Below, piece after piece: positions 1 through 11,184 of a DNA stretch of 64,000 bases. This stretch comes from Ezakiella peruensis. GTDB taxonomy: Bacteria; Bacillota; Clostridia; Tissierellales; Peptoniphilaceae. A model generated the notes under the pieces. It did no database searches, had not been told where the DNA came from, and was given only the letters and a program-made list of their open reading frames with translations. How positions within the stretch are numbered: the first letter of the stretch is position 1; the number at the start of each line of letters is the position of its first letter. The position numbers were made by a program, and so were the translations under genes. Location: assembly GCF_900215725.1 (NCBI RefSeq), contig NZ_LT962469.1, positions 233,675-297,674 on the forward strand, given 5' to 3'.

Positions 1-52
1 TGACAAATTTGACGACATGTGCGCCCTACTGATTGATTATGAGACTAGATAA
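1..52 (+). CDS. C-terminal end of an unidentified upstream gene (partial)
   Basis: From base 2 an open frame runs to a TAA at 50-52 and overlaps the first codons of rqcP. Only about 16 residues are visible (DKFDDMCALLIDYETR), too few to name a family. The overlap with the next start is the arrangement seen in the rest of this operon, so a translationally coupled upstream gene is plausible. It could also be chance. Confidence 0.3.
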   Translation, partial: DKFDDMCALLIDYETR

Positions 53-260
53 ATTTTTAAAAGAATCGAGAATTATAAAGAGACGGACTGTTTCCAAGGA
101 GGCTATCTTAAATGGGGCCATCAAGTTAAATGGCCTGGAGCCAAAGCCAGGAACAGAGGTAAAGGTTGGAGACGTTATAAGTTTTCAGACGCCAAGGCAG
201 CTTATGGAATTTGAAGTTGTTGGCTTGGACAAGGAATCTGGATATGTGAGGTCGAAATGA
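39..260 (+). CDS. rqcP: RqcP/YabO-type S4-domain RNA-binding protein
   Basis: A 73-residue protein that is essentially one S4 RNA-binding domain (MRLDKFLKESRIIKRRTVSK, then an INGAIKLNG-like turn). In Firmicutes the YabO/RqcP family binds the 50S subunit with RqcH in ribosome-associated quality control. ATG at 39 is preferred over the in-frame TTG at 33 because family members begin with MRLDKFLK. The stop overlaps the divIC start (ATGA at 257-260), so the two are coupled. The rqcP-divIC pairing and nearby pth-mfd genes match the conserved yabO neighbourhood, which supports the assignment. Confidence 0.88.
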   Translation: MRLDKFLKESRIIKRRTVSKEAILNGAIKLNGLEPKPGTEVKVGDVISFQTPRQLMEFEVVGLDKESGYVRSK

Positions 261-544
261 AGGTTAAAAAAATGGCAAACGCTGTGTTTACAGGGATTTT
301 GGTTTTGGTCCTGCTCTTTGCAGGTCTAAATCACTTTAAGGTTCGCAGCGAAATCAATAAATTAAGAGTGGTAGAGCGTGAGTTGGATCAAAGGTCTATG
401 GAATTAAATGACAAACTCAAGTCGCTTAATTACGATTTGGAAAATTCAAATACTTATGAGTTTATAGAAAAGGCAGCTCGCAAGCAAGGTATGATAAAGC
501 CAAGGGAGATTATTGTCTACGACTTGGATAAGGATAAAAAATAG
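257..544 (+). CDS. divIC: FtsB/DivIC-family septum formation initiator
   Basis: A 95-residue bitopic protein. A short basic N-terminus (MKVKKMAN) is followed by one membrane span (about residues 9-27), then a coiled coil with heptad leucines (about 33-65) and a short C-terminal domain containing [16 protein letters not shown], the typical FtsB/DivIC ending. It would act at the division septum with FtsL and DivIB. It starts inside the stop of rqcP and is followed 8 bp later by asnS, so it belongs to the same transcription unit. Low sequence conservation is normal for the family; fold and context carry the call. Confidence 0.85.
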   Translation: MKVKKMANAVFTGILVLVLLFAGLNHFKVRSEINKLRVVERELDQRSMELNDKLKSLNYDLENSNTYEFIEKAARKQGMIKPREIIVYDLDKDKK

Positions 545-552
545 GAGGACTT

Positions 553-1935
553 ATGGAACTAAGAATATTGTTAAATGATTTTAAAGAGTACGATGGCAAA
601 GAAGTAGTTGTGGAGGGTTGGATTAGAAACCTTCGCGATTCAAAAAATATTATGTTTATTGAGCTCAGTGATGGAACGGATTTTAGAAACGTTCAAGTAG
701 TTGTGGATGCTGATCTTTCAAATTATGATGAAATCAAAAGGCAATCCTTAAGCGCCAGCATTAGCGTACGCGGTTTAGTGAAGTTAACTCCTGAGATGAA
801 ACAGCCATTTGAAATTGCGGCTAAAGAAATTACAGTCCTTGGAGAAAGCGACCCAGACTATCCACTGCAAAAGAAACGCCACTCCAAAGAATACATGAGG
901 ACCATTGCCCACCTAAGACCAAGGGCAAATCTATATAAGGCAGTATTCAGGGTTAGGAGCGTATTATCTTTTGCCATCCACCAATTCTTCCAAGAACGTG
1001 GCTTCGTTTATGCACACACACCAATTATTTCATCATTTGATGGAGAGGGCGCAGGCGAAATCTTCCACGTAACAAGCATGGATTTAAATAATTTACCAAA
1101 GACTGACGAGGGCAAGGTGGATTTTTCCAAAGACTTCTTTAACAAGGGAGTAAACTTGGCGGTAACTGGCCAACTCGAAGGCGAATGTATGGCCCATGCT
1201 TTTAGAAATATTTATACTTTTGGACCGACCTTTAGGGCTGACCATTCAAACACAAGAGCTCACGCAGCAGAGTTTTGGATGATTGAACCTGAAATGGCCT
1301 TCTGTGACCTTTCGGGCAACATGGATGTGGCCGAAGCCATGATGAAGTACATTATTAAATACACACTTGACAAGTGCCCAGAGGAAATGGCCTTTTTTGA
1401 CCAATTTGTTGAAAAGGGTTTACTTGACAAGCTAAACAAGATTGTAAACTCAGAATTCAAAAGAGTTACCTATACAGAAGCTATTGATATCCTGCAAAAA
1501 TCCGGCGTAGAATTCGAAGCCTATCCAGAATGGGGCGACGATCTTGGCCGTGAACACGAAAGATATTTGGCTGAAGATGTATTTGACGGCCCAGTATTTT
1601 TAACCGACTATCCAAAGGAAATCAAGGCCTTCTACATGAAGTTAAACGAAGACAAAAAGACTGTTGCAGCTTGTGACTTGCTTGTTCCAGGCATCGGAGA
1701 AATCATTGGCGGCAGCCAAAGGGAAGAAAACTTTGAAGTCCTAGAGCAAAAGATGAAAGACTTTAACCTCTGCCCAGACGATTACTACTGGTATTTGGAA
1801 CTTAGAAAATACGGAACAACAGTCCACAGCGGATATGGACTTGGCTTTGAGAGAATGGTCATGTATATGACAGGCGTTGACAATATCAGAGACGTCCTAC
1901 CATTCCCAAGAACAGTTGGCGTTTGTGAATTTTAG
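553..1935 (+). CDS. asnS: Asparaginyl-tRNA synthetase
   Basis: A class IIb aminoacyl-tRNA synthetase of 460 residues, the usual AsnRS length, that charges tRNA-Asn in the cytoplasm. The N-terminal OB fold (about 1-110) contains [22 protein letters not shown]. The catalytic domain has motif 2 ([20 protein letters not shown]) and motif 3 ([20 protein letters not shown], ending in LPFPR). The [11 protein letters not shown] segment separates AsnRS from AspRS. An RBS (AGGAGG) lies just upstream, and leuS starts 9 bp after the stop, so the two synthetases appear co-transcribed. Confidence 0.97.
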   Translation: MELRILLNDFKEYDGKEVVVEGWIRNLRDSKNIMFIELSDGTDFRNVQVVVDADLSNYDEIKRQSLSASISVRGLVKLTPEMKQPFEIAAKEITVLGESDPDYPLQKKRHSKEYMRTIAHLRPRANLYKAVFRVRSVLSFAIHQFFQERGFVYAHTPIISSFDGEGAGEIFHVTSMDLNNLPKTDEGKVDFSKDFFNKGVNLAVTGQLEGECMAHAFRNIYTFGPTFRADHSNTRAHAAEFWMIEPEMAFCDLSGNMDVAEAMMKYIIKYTLDKCPEEMAFFDQFVEKGLLDKLNKIVNSEFKRVTYTEAIDILQKSGVEFEAYPEWGDDLGREHERYLAEDVFDGPVFLTDYPKEIKAFYMKLNEDKKTVAACDLLVPGIGEIIGGSQREENFEVLEQKMKDFNLCPDDYYWYLELRKYGTTVHSGYGLGFERMVMYMTGVDNIRDVLPFPRTVGVCEF

Positions 1936-1944
1936 GAGATAAAA

Positions 1945-4335
1945 ATGGAATACAATCATTTAGAGATAGAAAAGAAATGGCAAGATATTTGGGATGAGAA
2001 AAAAGTTTTTGAACCTTCAGATGATTTTTCAAAACCAAAATATTATATTTTAATAGAATTTCCTTATCCATCAGGAGAAGGCCTCCACGTTGGCCATCCA
2101 AGGTCATATACAGCCCTTGACATAGTTGCAAGGGTTAAGCGTATGCAGGGTTACAATGTGCTTTTCCCAATTGGCTTTGACGCTTTTGGTCTGCCGACCG
2201 AACGCTACGCCATCAAGCACCACGTGGACCCAAAGGAAGTTTCCAAGAAAAATATTGCAAACTTTACCAAGCAATTAAAGAGTCTTGGCATTAGTTTTTG
2301 CTGGGACAGGCAAGTAACCACCTGCGAGCCAGATTATTACAAGTGGACCCAATGGATCTTTAAACGCATGTTTGAAAATGATTTGGCTTACAAAAAAGGC
2401 ATGACCATTAACTGGTGCCCAGATTGTAAAATAGGGCTTGCAAATGAAGAAGTTGTAGATGGTTGCTGCGAAAGATGCGGCCACCCAGTTGAACACAGGG
2501 ACAAAAACCAATGGATGTTGGCTATTACCAAATACGCAGACAGACTTGTCGACGGTTTGGACACAGTAGATTTTCCTGACCGGGTAAAATCCCAACAAAA
2601 AAATTGGATTGGCAGATCTTACGGGGCTGAAATTGATTTTAAAACTACAAATAATGAAGTTTTAAGAGTTTATACAACCAGACCGGACACTATTTTTGGG
2701 GCGACCTTTATGGTTATCAGTCCTGAACATGGTTTCTTGAATGATAATAAAGATATCAAAAACATGGATGAAATCAAAGCCTACCAAGCTGATGCTAAAC
2801 GCAAGTCAGACTTTGAAAGGGCAGAGCTCAACAAAGATAAGACCGGCGTTTTAATCGATGGGGTCAAGGCCATTAATCCATTTACTGGCAAGGAAATTTC
2901 AATTTTTGTTGCCGACTATGTCCTTATGACTTACGGCACAGGTGCCATTATGTCAGTGCCTGCTCACGATACCAGGGACTACGACTTCGCCAAAAAGTTT
3001 GGCGTGGAAATAATTCCAGTTATCGAAGGCGGAGATATAGAAGAAGGTCCTTACATTGAGTCTGGCGTTTCAAAACTCATTAACTCAGGCGAATTTACAG
3101 GCCTCACTTCAGATGAAGCCAAAGAAGCCATTATTAAAAAGATTGAAGGCGAAGGCATTGGCGAAAGAAAGACCAACTTTAAATTAAGGGACTGGGTCTT
3201 TAGCCGTCAAAGATATTGGGGCGAGCCAATCCCTGTTGTAAATGTGGACGGCAAGTGGGAAGCAATCGATGATAGTGACCTACCACTTACTCTTCCTGAA
3301 GTTCAAAACTACGAGCCAAACGATGAAGGCGAAAGCCCTCTTGCAGATATAGATAGCTTTGTAAACACCACTTGGCACGGAAAAGCCGCTAAGCGCGAGA
3401 CAGATACCATGCCAAACTGGGCGGGTTCATCTTGGTATTATCTAAGATATATTGACCCACACAACGACAAGGCACTGGCCGATATGGACAAGCTAAAATA
3501 TTGGTTGCCTGTTGACTGGTACAATGGAGGTATGGAACACACAACCCTCCACTTACTCTACTCCAGATTCTGGCACAAGTTCCTCTATGATATTGGCGTT
3601 GTGCCAACTGAAGAACCTTATCAAAGAAGGACCAGTCACGGGATGATCCTTGGCGACAACGGCGAAAAGATGAGCAAGTCCAGGGGCAATGTTGAAAATC
3701 CAAATGAATATGTAGAAAAATTTGGCGCTGACGCCCTCAGACTTTACGAAATGTTTATGGGCGACTATGAACAAGTAGCCGCTTGGTCAAAAGATGGCCC
3801 AAAAAATCTTAGAAAATTTATTGAACGCGTAATCAGACTTGAAAACATGATGATAGATGGAGACATTCGTGAATACATGCGGACAATTTTCCACCAATCC
3901 ATCAAGAAGGTCACCTACGATTACCTTAATATGAAATACAATACAGCTATTGCTCAGCTGATGACTCTGGTAAATGAGATTTATCTAAAGGAAAGCATTA
4001 CAAGAGGAGAATACAAGGTCCTCTTGCAATTATTAAATCCAGTTATCCCTCATATAACAGAAGAGCTCTACCAAAGAATGGGTAATGACAAGATGATTTT
4101 GGAAGAAAAATGGCCAGAATACGTCGAAGAATACACAATTGAAAATGTAATTGAAATACCTGTTCAATTTAATGGCAAGGTCCAAGCCACAGTCAAGATT
4201 AAACGCGACTGCGCTAAGGACGAGGCCCTAGAAATTGCAAAGACAGATGCCTTTATAGCTGAAAAACTTCAAGGCAAGACAATCGTAAAAGAAATTTACG
4301 TTCCAAATAAAATTGTAAACCTGGTTGTGAAATAA
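1945..4335 (+). CDS. leuS: Leucyl-tRNA synthetase
   Basis: A class Ia synthetase of 796 residues of the bacterial type. The HIGH signature is HVGH in [18 protein letters not shown], and the KMSKS signature is [10 protein letters not shown] (about residue 573). A zinc-binding insertion NWCPDC...CCERCGHP is present near residue 160. The CP1 editing domain carries [10 protein letters not shown] and [15 protein letters not shown]. It charges tRNA-Leu and hydrolyses mischarged products. It lies between asnS and a small membrane protein that begins 1 bp after its stop. No T-box leader is seen in front of either synthetase. Confidence 0.98.
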   Translation: MEYNHLEIEKKWQDIWDEKKVFEPSDDFSKPKYYILIEFPYPSGEGLHVGHPRSYTALDIVARVKRMQGYNVLFPIGFDAFGLPTERYAIKHHVDPKEVSKKNIANFTKQLKSLGISFCWDRQVTTCEPDYYKWTQWIFKRMFENDLAYKKGMTINWCPDCKIGLANEEVVDGCCERCGHPVEHRDKNQWMLAITKYADRLVDGLDTVDFPDRVKSQQKNWIGRSYGAEIDFKTTNNEVLRVYTTRPDTIFGATFMVISPEHGFLNDNKDIKNMDEIKAYQADAKRKSDFERAELNKDKTGVLIDGVKAINPFTGKEISIFVADYVLMTYGTGAIMSVPAHDTRDYDFAKKFGVEIIPVIEGGDIEEGPYIESGVSKLINSGEFTGLTSDEAKEAIIKKIEGEGIGERKTNFKLRDWVFSRQRYWGEPIPVVNVDGKWEAIDDSDLPLTLPEVQNYEPNDEGESPLADIDSFVNTTWHGKAAKRETDTMPNWAGSSWYYLRYIDPHNDKALADMDKLKYWLPVDWYNGGMEHTTLHLLYSRFWHKFLYDIGVVPTEEPYQRRTSHGMILGDNGEKMSKSRGNVENPNEYVEKFGADALRLYEMFMGDYEQVAAWSKDGPKNLRKFIERVIRLENMMIDGDIREYMRTIFHQSIKKVTYDYLNMKYNTAIAQLMTLVNEIYLKESITRGEYKVLLQLLNPVIPHITEELYQRMGNDKMILEEKWPEYVEEYTIENVIEIPVQFNGKVQATVKIKRDCAKDEALEIAKTDAFIAEKLQGKTIVKEIYVPNKIVNLVVK

Positions 4336-4336
4336 T

Positions 4337-4864
4337 ATGAGATTAGAAGTTAAACCTGTAATAGAAGATTATGTAAAATTTACTACCATGGCTATGTTTA
4401 AAGAGCCACAAACCAAGAGGTCCATGTGGTTGCAAACCGCAATGCTACCTATAATTGCTATGCTCCTAACCCTTTTGGCAAATCCAATCAATTGGTTAAA
4501 TGTAGGAGTGGCGGCTGCTTTATCAGCCTTGTGGATCTACATCTATCCAAAATTATTCAAAAGAATGATTAGGAAGAGAATTGAAAACGCCTTTAAGTCA
4601 AGGGCCATTAATAACGAGAGCTTCCTCATGCCTTATGTGGTTGAAAAGGTTGAAGGCGGCCTCAAGGCCACTAGGAATGGCGAGGAATTCATAGCCCTTT
4701 ATGACTGCTTGGACATGTATGAGTCAGACGATGACCACCTGCTCTTAACAGGCGGCGGCTTTGACTTTATCATTCCAAGGAGGATTTTTGATAGCCAAGC
4801 AGATTTTGAAAACTTTAAAGAACAAATCGACTTTGCAATTCAAGTTGCAATCAAGAAGCAGTAG
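4337..4864 (+). CDS. YcxB-like small membrane protein
   Basis: A 175-residue protein with two adjacent membrane spans (about residues 30-48 and 52-70), a basic stretch KLFKRMIRKRIENAF, and a C-terminal cytosolic part containing LLLTGGGFDFIIPRRIFDSQ. That ending (a hydrophobic strand, then IPxRIF and an acidic helix) is typical of the YcxB-like C-terminal domain family, whose function is unknown. It starts 1 bp after the leuS stop and runs directly into glmU, so it is part of the operon. No enzymatic motif is visible. Confidence 0.65.
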   Translation: MRLEVKPVIEDYVKFTTMAMFKEPQTKRSMWLQTAMLPIIAMLLTLLANPINWLNVGVAAALSALWIYIYPKLFKRMIRKRIENAFKSRAINNESFLMPYVVEKVEGGLKATRNGEEFIALYDCLDMYESDDDHLLLTGGGFDFIIPRRIFDSQADFENFKEQIDFAIQVAIKKQ

Positions 4865-4870
4865 GTGAAT

Positions 4871-6244
4871 ATGTTTAAATCTATTATTTTAGCAGCAGGA
4901 GAAGGCACCAGGATGCGGTCAAAAAAATCTAAGGTCCTCCACGAAATTGCGGGCAGGCCTTTGATTAAGCACGTCCTTGATTCGGTGAGCCAAGCTGGTT
5001 TTGATAAGACCATTACGGTTCTGGGAAAAAACTATGACCAGGCCAAGGAGATTGTTGAGGCAGCTGCCAGTGAAATCGTCATCCAAGAAGTGGGCCCAGG
5101 CAAACCCTATGGGACTGGTTATGCAGTTAAACTTTGCAAGGATTTTGTAAATGAGGACGACGACCTCCTGGTTATCTATGGAGACACGCCCCTTATTGAC
5201 AGCGATACAATCAAAGAATACTTTGCCTATCACAAGGAAAATAAAAACGACATCACAGTTCTGTCGGCGGTTTTGGATGATCCCAAGGAATACGGGCGAA
5301 TTGTTCGTAAGGATGGAGACTTCGAAGCCATTGTCGAGTACAAGGAGATGGAAGAGGGACTTTCATATACCAATGAAATTAATTCAGGCATCTACCTCTA
5401 CACTGGCAAGGCTTTCTTGGATACCATCGACAAAATTGACGACAACAATAAAAAGAAAGAATACATGTTAACAGATACCATTCACATAGCCAAGGACAGG
5501 GGCTACAAGGTGGACTCATATATAAGCGAAAACACAGACATAGTGCTGGGAGTTAACGACCGGGAAGACTTGCTTCTTTGCGAAAGAGTCCTGGTGGCTA
5601 GGGAAAATAAAAAGCGTTTAAAAGCTGGAGTTATGATCCACAATCCTGAGACAACTTACATTGACCCTCAGGCTATTATCGAAGAAGATGTTGAGCTCTG
5701 GGGTTTTGTAAAAATAATCGGGCCTTGCGAGATCAAATCGGGCACAGTTATTTATAATAGCATGATAAAAGATATGAAAATTGGCCACGACTGCACTTTA
5801 AAAAATGTGGACATGGAAGACTCGGTTATCGGAGACAATGTGAGCTTTGGACCCTTTGCAAGGGTTAGACCGGGTTCAAAGGTCGAAGACAATGTCAAGG
5901 TTGGCAACTTTGTTGAAATAAAAAATTCCAATTTTGGCCAAGGTTCCAAGGCCGGCCATCTTGCTTATATTGGCGACGCTGATGTGGGCGCGGATGTAAA
6001 TATTGGTTGCGGAGTGGTTTTTGCAAACTACGACGGAAAAAACAAACACAGGACGACAGTTGAGGACAAGGCTTTTATTGGTTCTAATTCGACTCTTGTG
6101 GCACCTGTTAAGGTGGGTGAAAATGCTTTTATCGCAGCGGGAACTGTTGCGACAAAGGATACAGATGACTTCGCTTTAAAAATTGAAAGAAGCGAAGAGA
6201 GAGAAATCAAAGATTGGGTTATAAAAAGAGGACTCAAAAAGTAG
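4871..6244 (+). CDS. glmU: Bifunctional UDP-GlcNAc pyrophosphorylase / glucosamine-1-phosphate acetyltransferase
   Basis: A 457-residue GlmU that makes UDP-N-acetylglucosamine for peptidoglycan. The N-terminal nucleotidyltransferase has LAAGEGTRMRSKKSKVLH and a YGDTPL metal-site loop. The C-terminal half is a left-handed beta-helix of hexapeptide repeats (for example GPFARVRPGS, VGNFVEIKNS, KAGHLAYIGDADVG), ending in a VIKRGLKK tail. ATG at 4871 is preferred over GTG at 4865, because that GTG forms part of the AGGTG ribosome binding site. The glmU-prs-pth-mfd order is conserved in many Firmicutes. Confidence 0.96.
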   Translation: MFKSIILAAGEGTRMRSKKSKVLHEIAGRPLIKHVLDSVSQAGFDKTITVLGKNYDQAKEIVEAAASEIVIQEVGPGKPYGTGYAVKLCKDFVNEDDDLLVIYGDTPLIDSDTIKEYFAYHKENKNDITVLSAVLDDPKEYGRIVRKDGDFEAIVEYKEMEEGLSYTNEINSGIYLYTGKAFLDTIDKIDDNNKKKEYMLTDTIHIAKDRGYKVDSYISENTDIVLGVNDREDLLLCERVLVARENKKRLKAGVMIHNPETTYIDPQAIIEEDVELWGFVKIIGPCEIKSGTVIYNSMIKDMKIGHDCTLKNVDMEDSVIGDNVSFGPFARVRPGSKVEDNVKVGNFVEIKNSNFGQGSKAGHLAYIGDADVGADVNIGCGVVFANYDGKNKHRTTVEDKAFIGSNSTLVAPVKVGENAFIAAGTVATKDTDDFALKIERSEEREIKDWVIKRGLKK

Positions 6245-6256
6245 GTGGAGGTAAAA

Positions 6257-7204
6257 ATGAGTATTTATAAGGGGATTAAAATTTTAACTGGCAATTCCAA
6301 CAGAGAATTGGTTAAAAACATTGCATCAAGACTTGGCTTAGACCTTGCCAATTGCGATGTAACAACATTTTCAGACGGAGAAATCAATGTTGAAATTAAC
6401 GAAACAGTAAGGGGTGCTGACGTATTTATTATTCAGCCAACTCACGCACCTGTTAATGACAACTTGATGGAGCTTTTAATTATGATTGACGCCTGCCACA
6501 GGGCAAGTGCTGGCAGGATAAATGCAGTTATTCCTTACTATGGCTACGCTAGACAAGACCGCAAGACCAGACCTAGGGAACCAATTACAGCTAAGCTTGT
6601 AGCAAATTTACTTGAAAAAGCAGGAGCAGACAGGGTTGTTCTTATGGACTTGCACGCTGGACAAATTCAAGGTTACTTTGACGTACCAGTTGATCACTTG
6701 TCAGCTATTAGAATTTTGGCCAGATATTTTAAGGACAAGGTCGATGAAAATGCTGTTGTAGTAAGTCCTGATTTGGGCGGCGTAACTAGGGCAAGAGAGT
6801 TTGCAAATTACTTAAATCTCCCAATCGCTATTATAGAAAAGAGAAGACCAAAACCAAACGTCTCAGAAGTTATGAATATTATCGGTGACATTGAAGGCAA
6901 GACTTGTATTTTGGTTGACGATATTATTGACACAGCAGGAACCATTTGCCAGGCAGCTAAAAAACTTGAAGAACTAGGCGCCACAAAAGTTTACGGGGCA
7001 GCCAGCCACGGGGTATTAAGTGGTCCAGCTATTGAAAGAATTATGGATTCATGTCTGGAAGAGTTTGTAATTACAGATTCAATTCCCCTACCAGACCTAC
7101 CACAAGTTAGAGAAAAAATCAAAGTTGTTTCTGTTGCAGAACTCTTTGCAAGGGCCATCAGGATTATTCACGACAACGATTCCATAGCCACAATTTTTGA
7201 CTAA
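6257..7204 (+). CDS. prs: Ribose-phosphate pyrophosphokinase (PRPP synthetase)
   Basis: A 315-residue class I PRPP synthetase that makes PRPP for nucleotide, histidine and NAD synthesis. Visible signatures are the N-terminal ILTGNSN, the ATP/regulatory-loop motif [17 protein letters not shown], the [14 protein letters not shown] segment, and the PRPP-binding loop [17 protein letters not shown] at 6257 is used because AGGTGGAGGT sits just before it; the in-frame GTG at 6245 falls inside this ribosome binding site. The stop TAA shares its last base with the pth start (TAATG at 7202-7206), indicating coupling. Confidence 0.96.
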   Translation: MSIYKGIKILTGNSNRELVKNIASRLGLDLANCDVTTFSDGEINVEINETVRGADVFIIQPTHAPVNDNLMELLIMIDACHRASAGRINAVIPYYGYARQDRKTRPREPITAKLVANLLEKAGADRVVLMDLHAGQIQGYFDVPVDHLSAIRILARYFKDKVDENAVVVSPDLGGVTRAREFANYLNLPIAIIEKRRPKPNVSEVMNIIGDIEGKTCILVDDIIDTAGTICQAAKKLEELGATKVYGAASHGVLSGPAIERIMDSCLEEFVITDSIPLPDLPQVREKIKVVSVAELFARAIRIIHDNDSIATIFD

Positions 7205-7779
7205 TGAAAATAATAATTGGCTTGGGTAATCCCGGCAGGCAGTACGAGGATACCAGACACAACGCTGGCTTTATGGTCTTGGACAAGTTTGCTGACAAAC
7301 ACGGGGTCGACATTTCAAAGGCGAGGTTTAACGCTCTTTTGGGCGAGGCCTTTGTAAATGGAGAGAAGGTTGTTTTGGTAAAGCCCATGACCTATATGAA
7401 TAACAGCGGTCAGGCTGTGGGAGAGGTTTTAAATTTCTACAAGCCCGACTTGGAAGATATAATAGTTGTGGTTGATGATATAGAAATTGAGCTTGGCATG
7501 CTTAGGATTCGTGCAAAAAATGGCAAGGGAACCCACAATGGCCTTAAGAGCATCTTTGCCCATCTAAAGACAGATGATTATGCCAAGATGAAATTGGGCG
7601 TTGGCAAATTTAAAAGAGATATGGACCTGGCTGATTTTGTTTTGGCTCGCCCATCAAAAGAGGACGACGAGATTATAGATGATTTAATCGACAGGGCAGT
7701 TGAAGCCCTGGATGAATTTACAGCCAGTCCAATAGACATAGTTATGAATAAATTTAACGGATCGGTGTTGGAAAAGTAA
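7204..7779 (+). CDS. pth: Peptidyl-tRNA hydrolase
   Basis: A 191-residue Pth that recycles tRNA from prematurely released peptidyl-tRNA. The family signature is at the N-terminus (IIGLGNPGRQYEDTRHNAGF, with the catalytic histidine in HNAGF). Further on are KPMTYMNNSGQAV, the DDIEIELG loop and the GTHNGLKSI segment. It overlaps the prs stop by one base and is followed directly by mfd with no gap. Length and motifs are normal. Confidence 0.96.
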   Translation: MKIIIGLGNPGRQYEDTRHNAGFMVLDKFADKHGVDISKARFNALLGEAFVNGEKVVLVKPMTYMNNSGQAVGEVLNFYKPDLEDIIVVVDDIEIELGMLRIRAKNGKGTHNGLKSIFAHLKTDDYAKMKLGVGKFKRDMDLADFVLARPSKEDDEIIDDLIDRAVEALDEFTASPIDIVMNKFNGSVLEK

Positions 7780-10700
7780 ATGAAGGTACTGGAAAAACTT
7801 TTACACGATAAGAATATTAAAAATCTAATTGAGTCCATTGGGAGTAATTCAAATGGGCTCTTTTGTGGTGTAAGTGAAGAAGTTTTTCCAAACCTCTTAT
7901 ATATATTGGACAAGAAATCTTATTTTGTCATCATGCCCACAGAAAAAAAGGCCATGGACCTGGCAAAAACTCTGGACATGTACAAACTTAACGCCGATTA
8001 CCTACCGCCACGCGACAAGGTTTATTATAATTTAAAAATTATAAATGACGAGAACATGAACGACCGCCTCCGAGTCATCAGGTCACTCATATACGACCAA
8101 GTGGACTTTGTGGTCATGAGTCTCTCGACCTTTTTGGATGAAAATCTAAGGGAGGATACTTACAAAAAACATATAATAAAATTCCAGGCGGGCAAGGTTT
8201 TTGATTTGGAAGTATTGTTTAAGTCCTTGACCGAGAGCGGCTACAAAAGAGTGAGCTCCATAGAAACCAAGGGCGAATTTTCCTTTAGGGGAGGAATACT
8301 TGACGTCTTCCCACCGAGCAGCGAAGGAATTTTTCGGGTGGAATTTTTTGATGATGAGGTCGATACCATCAGAAAGGTTGATCCTGAGACCAGATTATCA
8401 ACTGATTTTATAGACGGCTGCGAAATCTTTCCTGCAATTGAAATAATTTTAGACGATGAAGACAAAATAAAAATAAAAAAACAAATCGAAGATGAAATCT
8501 CTGGGAAAAATCCAGAGGACATTGTAAAGTTTAAGGGCCTAATAGAAGGACTTGAGGAAGGTCTTCAAGGCGAGCGGGAAATATTTTTTGATTATTTGGA
8601 CGCGGACAAGAGGTCTTATTTATATGAAGACTTCAAGAGACCGGTGATTTTTTACGACCCAGTCTACGCCCACAAGGAATACAAGAGCAAGAATGAATTC
8701 TTTGATTTTGAATACAAAAATCTCTTTGAATCGGGCGAGGTTTTAAATGCTGGCCCAATTGAAAATAGGCCGGAGGATTTTTATAGTTTAAATCTAAATG
8801 CGACTTATATTCAGTACATGAACCAAGAGTTGCCAGTCGAATTAAATTCGGTTGAAATAAATTTACGAGACGGGCAAAGATATTCCAGGGATTATCTGGA
8901 ATTATTTAAAGACGCTGCCGACCTTAGAGACAGCGGCTATGATGTCAGCTTAGTTGGGTCTGACAAGGCTAAGTACGACGCCTTGATTGAAGCGGCTGAA
9001 GACTTAGGGATAAGATACAGCGGCCAGGAAGATGATGAGAAAAATATTAAAATTTATTTGGCTGCCTTAAAAAATGGTTTTATAAATGAAGATATCAAGC
9101 TGGCTGTCTTTGGCGATTTAAATATTTTTGGCGCTTCCAATAAAGGACGAAAAAAAGCCAAAAAGAAATCGTCCAAGCTCAGGCTCCAAGATATTTCCAA
9201 GGGCGACTATGTCATCCACGAGGAACATGGGATTGGCGTTTACAATGGAGTAGCCACTCTTGAAATCAAGGATGTCAAAAAAGATTATCTGGAAATTCTC
9301 TACAAGGGATCGGATAAATTATATGTACCAGTTGAAAATATAAATTTAATCGACAAATACATGTCCAAGGAAGGGGCCAAGCCAAAAATCTACGGCCTCT
9401 ATTCTGCCCAATGGAAAAACACAAAATTAAAGAGCAAGAAGGCCATTGACGAAATGGCTCGTGAGCTTATCGATCTTTATGCTAAACGTACAAGTGAAAT
9501 CGGCTACCAGTTCTCCAAGGACACTCCTTGGCAAAGGGACTTTGAAGACGCCTTTAAATACGACGAGACAGATGGCCAGCTGATAACGGCCAGCCAAATA
9601 AAAGAGGATATGGAGTCGCCTCATCCAATGGACAGGTTGCTTTTGGGTGATGTTGGCTACGGCAAAACCGAAGTTGCCTTTAGGGCTGTCTTTAAAGCGA
9701 TTATGGATGGCAAACAGGTGGCCATGCTGGCGCCTACAACCTTGCTTGCCGAGCAGCACACGCAAACGGCAATGGAAAGGTTTAAATCTTTTCCAATTAG
9801 AATTGGAAATTTAAGTCGCTTTAGGACTAGCAAGCAAATTAAATTGACTCTTGAAGAATTGGCGGCCGGCAATATTGATTTTGTAATTGGAACTCATAGA
9901 TTGTTGTCTAAAGACGTTCACTTTAAAGATCTGGGCCTTCTGGTAATTGACGAAGAGCAAAGGTTCGGTGTCAAGCACAAGGAAAAAATCAAGGAGATGA
10001 GCCAGGGGGTTGACGTTTTGACCTTATCGGCTACGCCTATACCGCGGACTCTGTCCATGAGTTTGTCGGGCATCAGGTCCTTGTCTGTAATTGAAGAGCC
10101 ACCGCAAAATCGTTTGCCCGTTCAAACTTATGTGGCCCAGTACAACGATTCCATAATTAGGTCGGCCATCTTGCGCGAATTAAATCGGGGCGGTCAAGTC
10201 TACTTTTTGTATAACGATGTAAAGACCCAATCTCGTATGCTGGAAAATTTGCAAGAACTGGTGCCCGAAGCGAGTATTCAAATTGCTAACGGACAAATGC
10301 CTGAGCGTCAACTGGAAGATATATTTATTAAATTTAAGGAAAAAGAATACGATGTTTTAATCACGTCGACAATTATAGAGACGGGCATGGACATACAAAA
10401 TGCCAACACCCTTATAGTTTACGAGGCGGACAGGCTGGGACTCTCCACACTTTATCAGCTGCGTGGACGCGTTGGTAGAAGCGAAAAACTTGCCTATGCT
10501 TATTTCACTTACAAGGACGAATCGGTTTTAAATGAAAAAGCCATCAAGAGGCTCATGGCCATGAAAGAATTTACAGATTTCGGTAGTGGCTACAAGATTG
10601 CCATGCGGGACCTGGAACTCAGGGGAGCCGGCAATGTTTTGGGCCTCAAGCAAAGTGGCCACATGATGGAAATCGGTTACGAACTCTATATGAAATATTT

Positions 10701-11184
10701 GAATTTGGCGGTCAAGGAAATCAAGGGCGAAGAAATTGTCGAAGAGATCAACACTAAGGTCGACTTGGAAGTTGAATCCGCTCTGCCAGAAAATTATTTG
10801 GATGATGCCTTAATCAGAATGGAAATTTACAAGCGCATAGCCGTACTTTCTAGCCTGAAGGACATGGACGATTGGATTGATGAATTGGTCGACAGATATA
10901 ACGAAGTACCGAAGTCACTTGAAAATTTGATGTATATTGGTATAATTAAAAATTGGGCGTCCAAAGTTTTCATAAAAAGTATTAGTCAAAAGGGCGAATG
11001 GGTAAGAATAGAGTATGAACCGACTATGCTTGAGAAGATTGACATGCTATCTTTTATGGAAAACTACAAGGACGACGCTGTATTTGACAATGTAGTCCCG
11101 GTTTTGAGATTAAGAGTAGATAACCCCTTGAGGGATTTGATAAAGTTTATGAAAATTTCTTTTGAAGGATTGGAGGAAAAATGA
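7780..11184 (+). CDS. mfd: Transcription-repair coupling factor
   Basis: A 1134-residue Mfd that removes stalled RNA polymerase and recruits UvrA to damage. An N-terminal UvrB-like module includes RVSSIETKGEFSFRGGILDV. Next comes a CarD-like polymerase-interacting domain (DYVIHEEHGIGVYNG, about residue 476), then RecG-like helicase domains with Walker A GDVGYGKTEVAFRA (about 620), the DEEQRFG box (about 725) and LSATPIPRTL. The TRG-type segment RDLELRGAGNVLG and the C-terminal TRCF domain follow. The start is immediately after the pth stop, and the end overlaps the next gene by 4 bp. Confidence 0.97.
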   Translation: MKVLEKLLHDKNIKNLIESIGSNSNGLFCGVSEEVFPNLLYILDKKSYFVIMPTEKKAMDLAKTLDMYKLNADYLPPRDKVYYNLKIINDENMNDRLRVIRSLIYDQVDFVVMSLSTFLDENLREDTYKKHIIKFQAGKVFDLEVLFKSLTESGYKRVSSIETKGEFSFRGGILDVFPPSSEGIFRVEFFDDEVDTIRKVDPETRLSTDFIDGCEIFPAIEIILDDEDKIKIKKQIEDEISGKNPEDIVKFKGLIEGLEEGLQGEREIFFDYLDADKRSYLYEDFKRPVIFYDPVYAHKEYKSKNEFFDFEYKNLFESGEVLNAGPIENRPEDFYSLNLNATYIQYMNQELPVELNSVEINLRDGQRYSRDYLELFKDAADLRDSGYDVSLVGSDKAKYDALIEAAEDLGIRYSGQEDDEKNIKIYLAALKNGFINEDIKLAVFGDLNIFGASNKGRKKAKKKSSKLRLQDISKGDYVIHEEHGIGVYNGVATLEIKDVKKDYLEILYKGSDKLYVPVENINLIDKYMSKEGAKPKIYGLYSAQWKNTKLKSKKAIDEMARELIDLYAKRTSEIGYQFSKDTPWQRDFEDAFKYDETDGQLITASQIKEDMESPHPMDRLLLGDVGYGKTEVAFRAVFKAIMDGKQVAMLAPTTLLAEQHTQTAMERFKSFPIRIGNLSRFRTSKQIKLTLEELAAGNIDFVIGTHRLLSKDVHFKDLGLLVIDEEQRFGVKHKEKIKEMSQGVDVLTLSATPIPRTLSMSLSGIRSLSVIEEPPQNRLPVQTYVAQYNDSIIRSAILRELNRGGQVYFLYNDVKTQSRMLENLQELVPEASIQIANGQMPERQLEDIFIKFKEKEYDVLITSTIIETGMDIQNANTLIVYEADRLGLSTLYQLRGRVGRSEKLAYAYFTYKDESVLNEKAIKRLMAMKEFTDFGSGYKIAMRDLELRGAGNVLGLKQSGHMMEIGYELYMKYLNLAVKEIKGEEIVEEINTKVDLEVESALPENYLDDALIRMEIYKRIAVLSSLKDMDDWIDELVDRYNEVPKSLENLMYIGIIKNWASKVFIKSISQKGEWVRIEYEPTMLEKIDMLSFMENYKDDAVFDNVVPVLRLRVDNPLRDLIKFMKISFEGLEEK

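Noticed and set aside
553-4335. T-box leaders for asnS or leuS
   Set aside because: Gaps before both genes are only 8-9 bp inside an operon, too small for a T-box.
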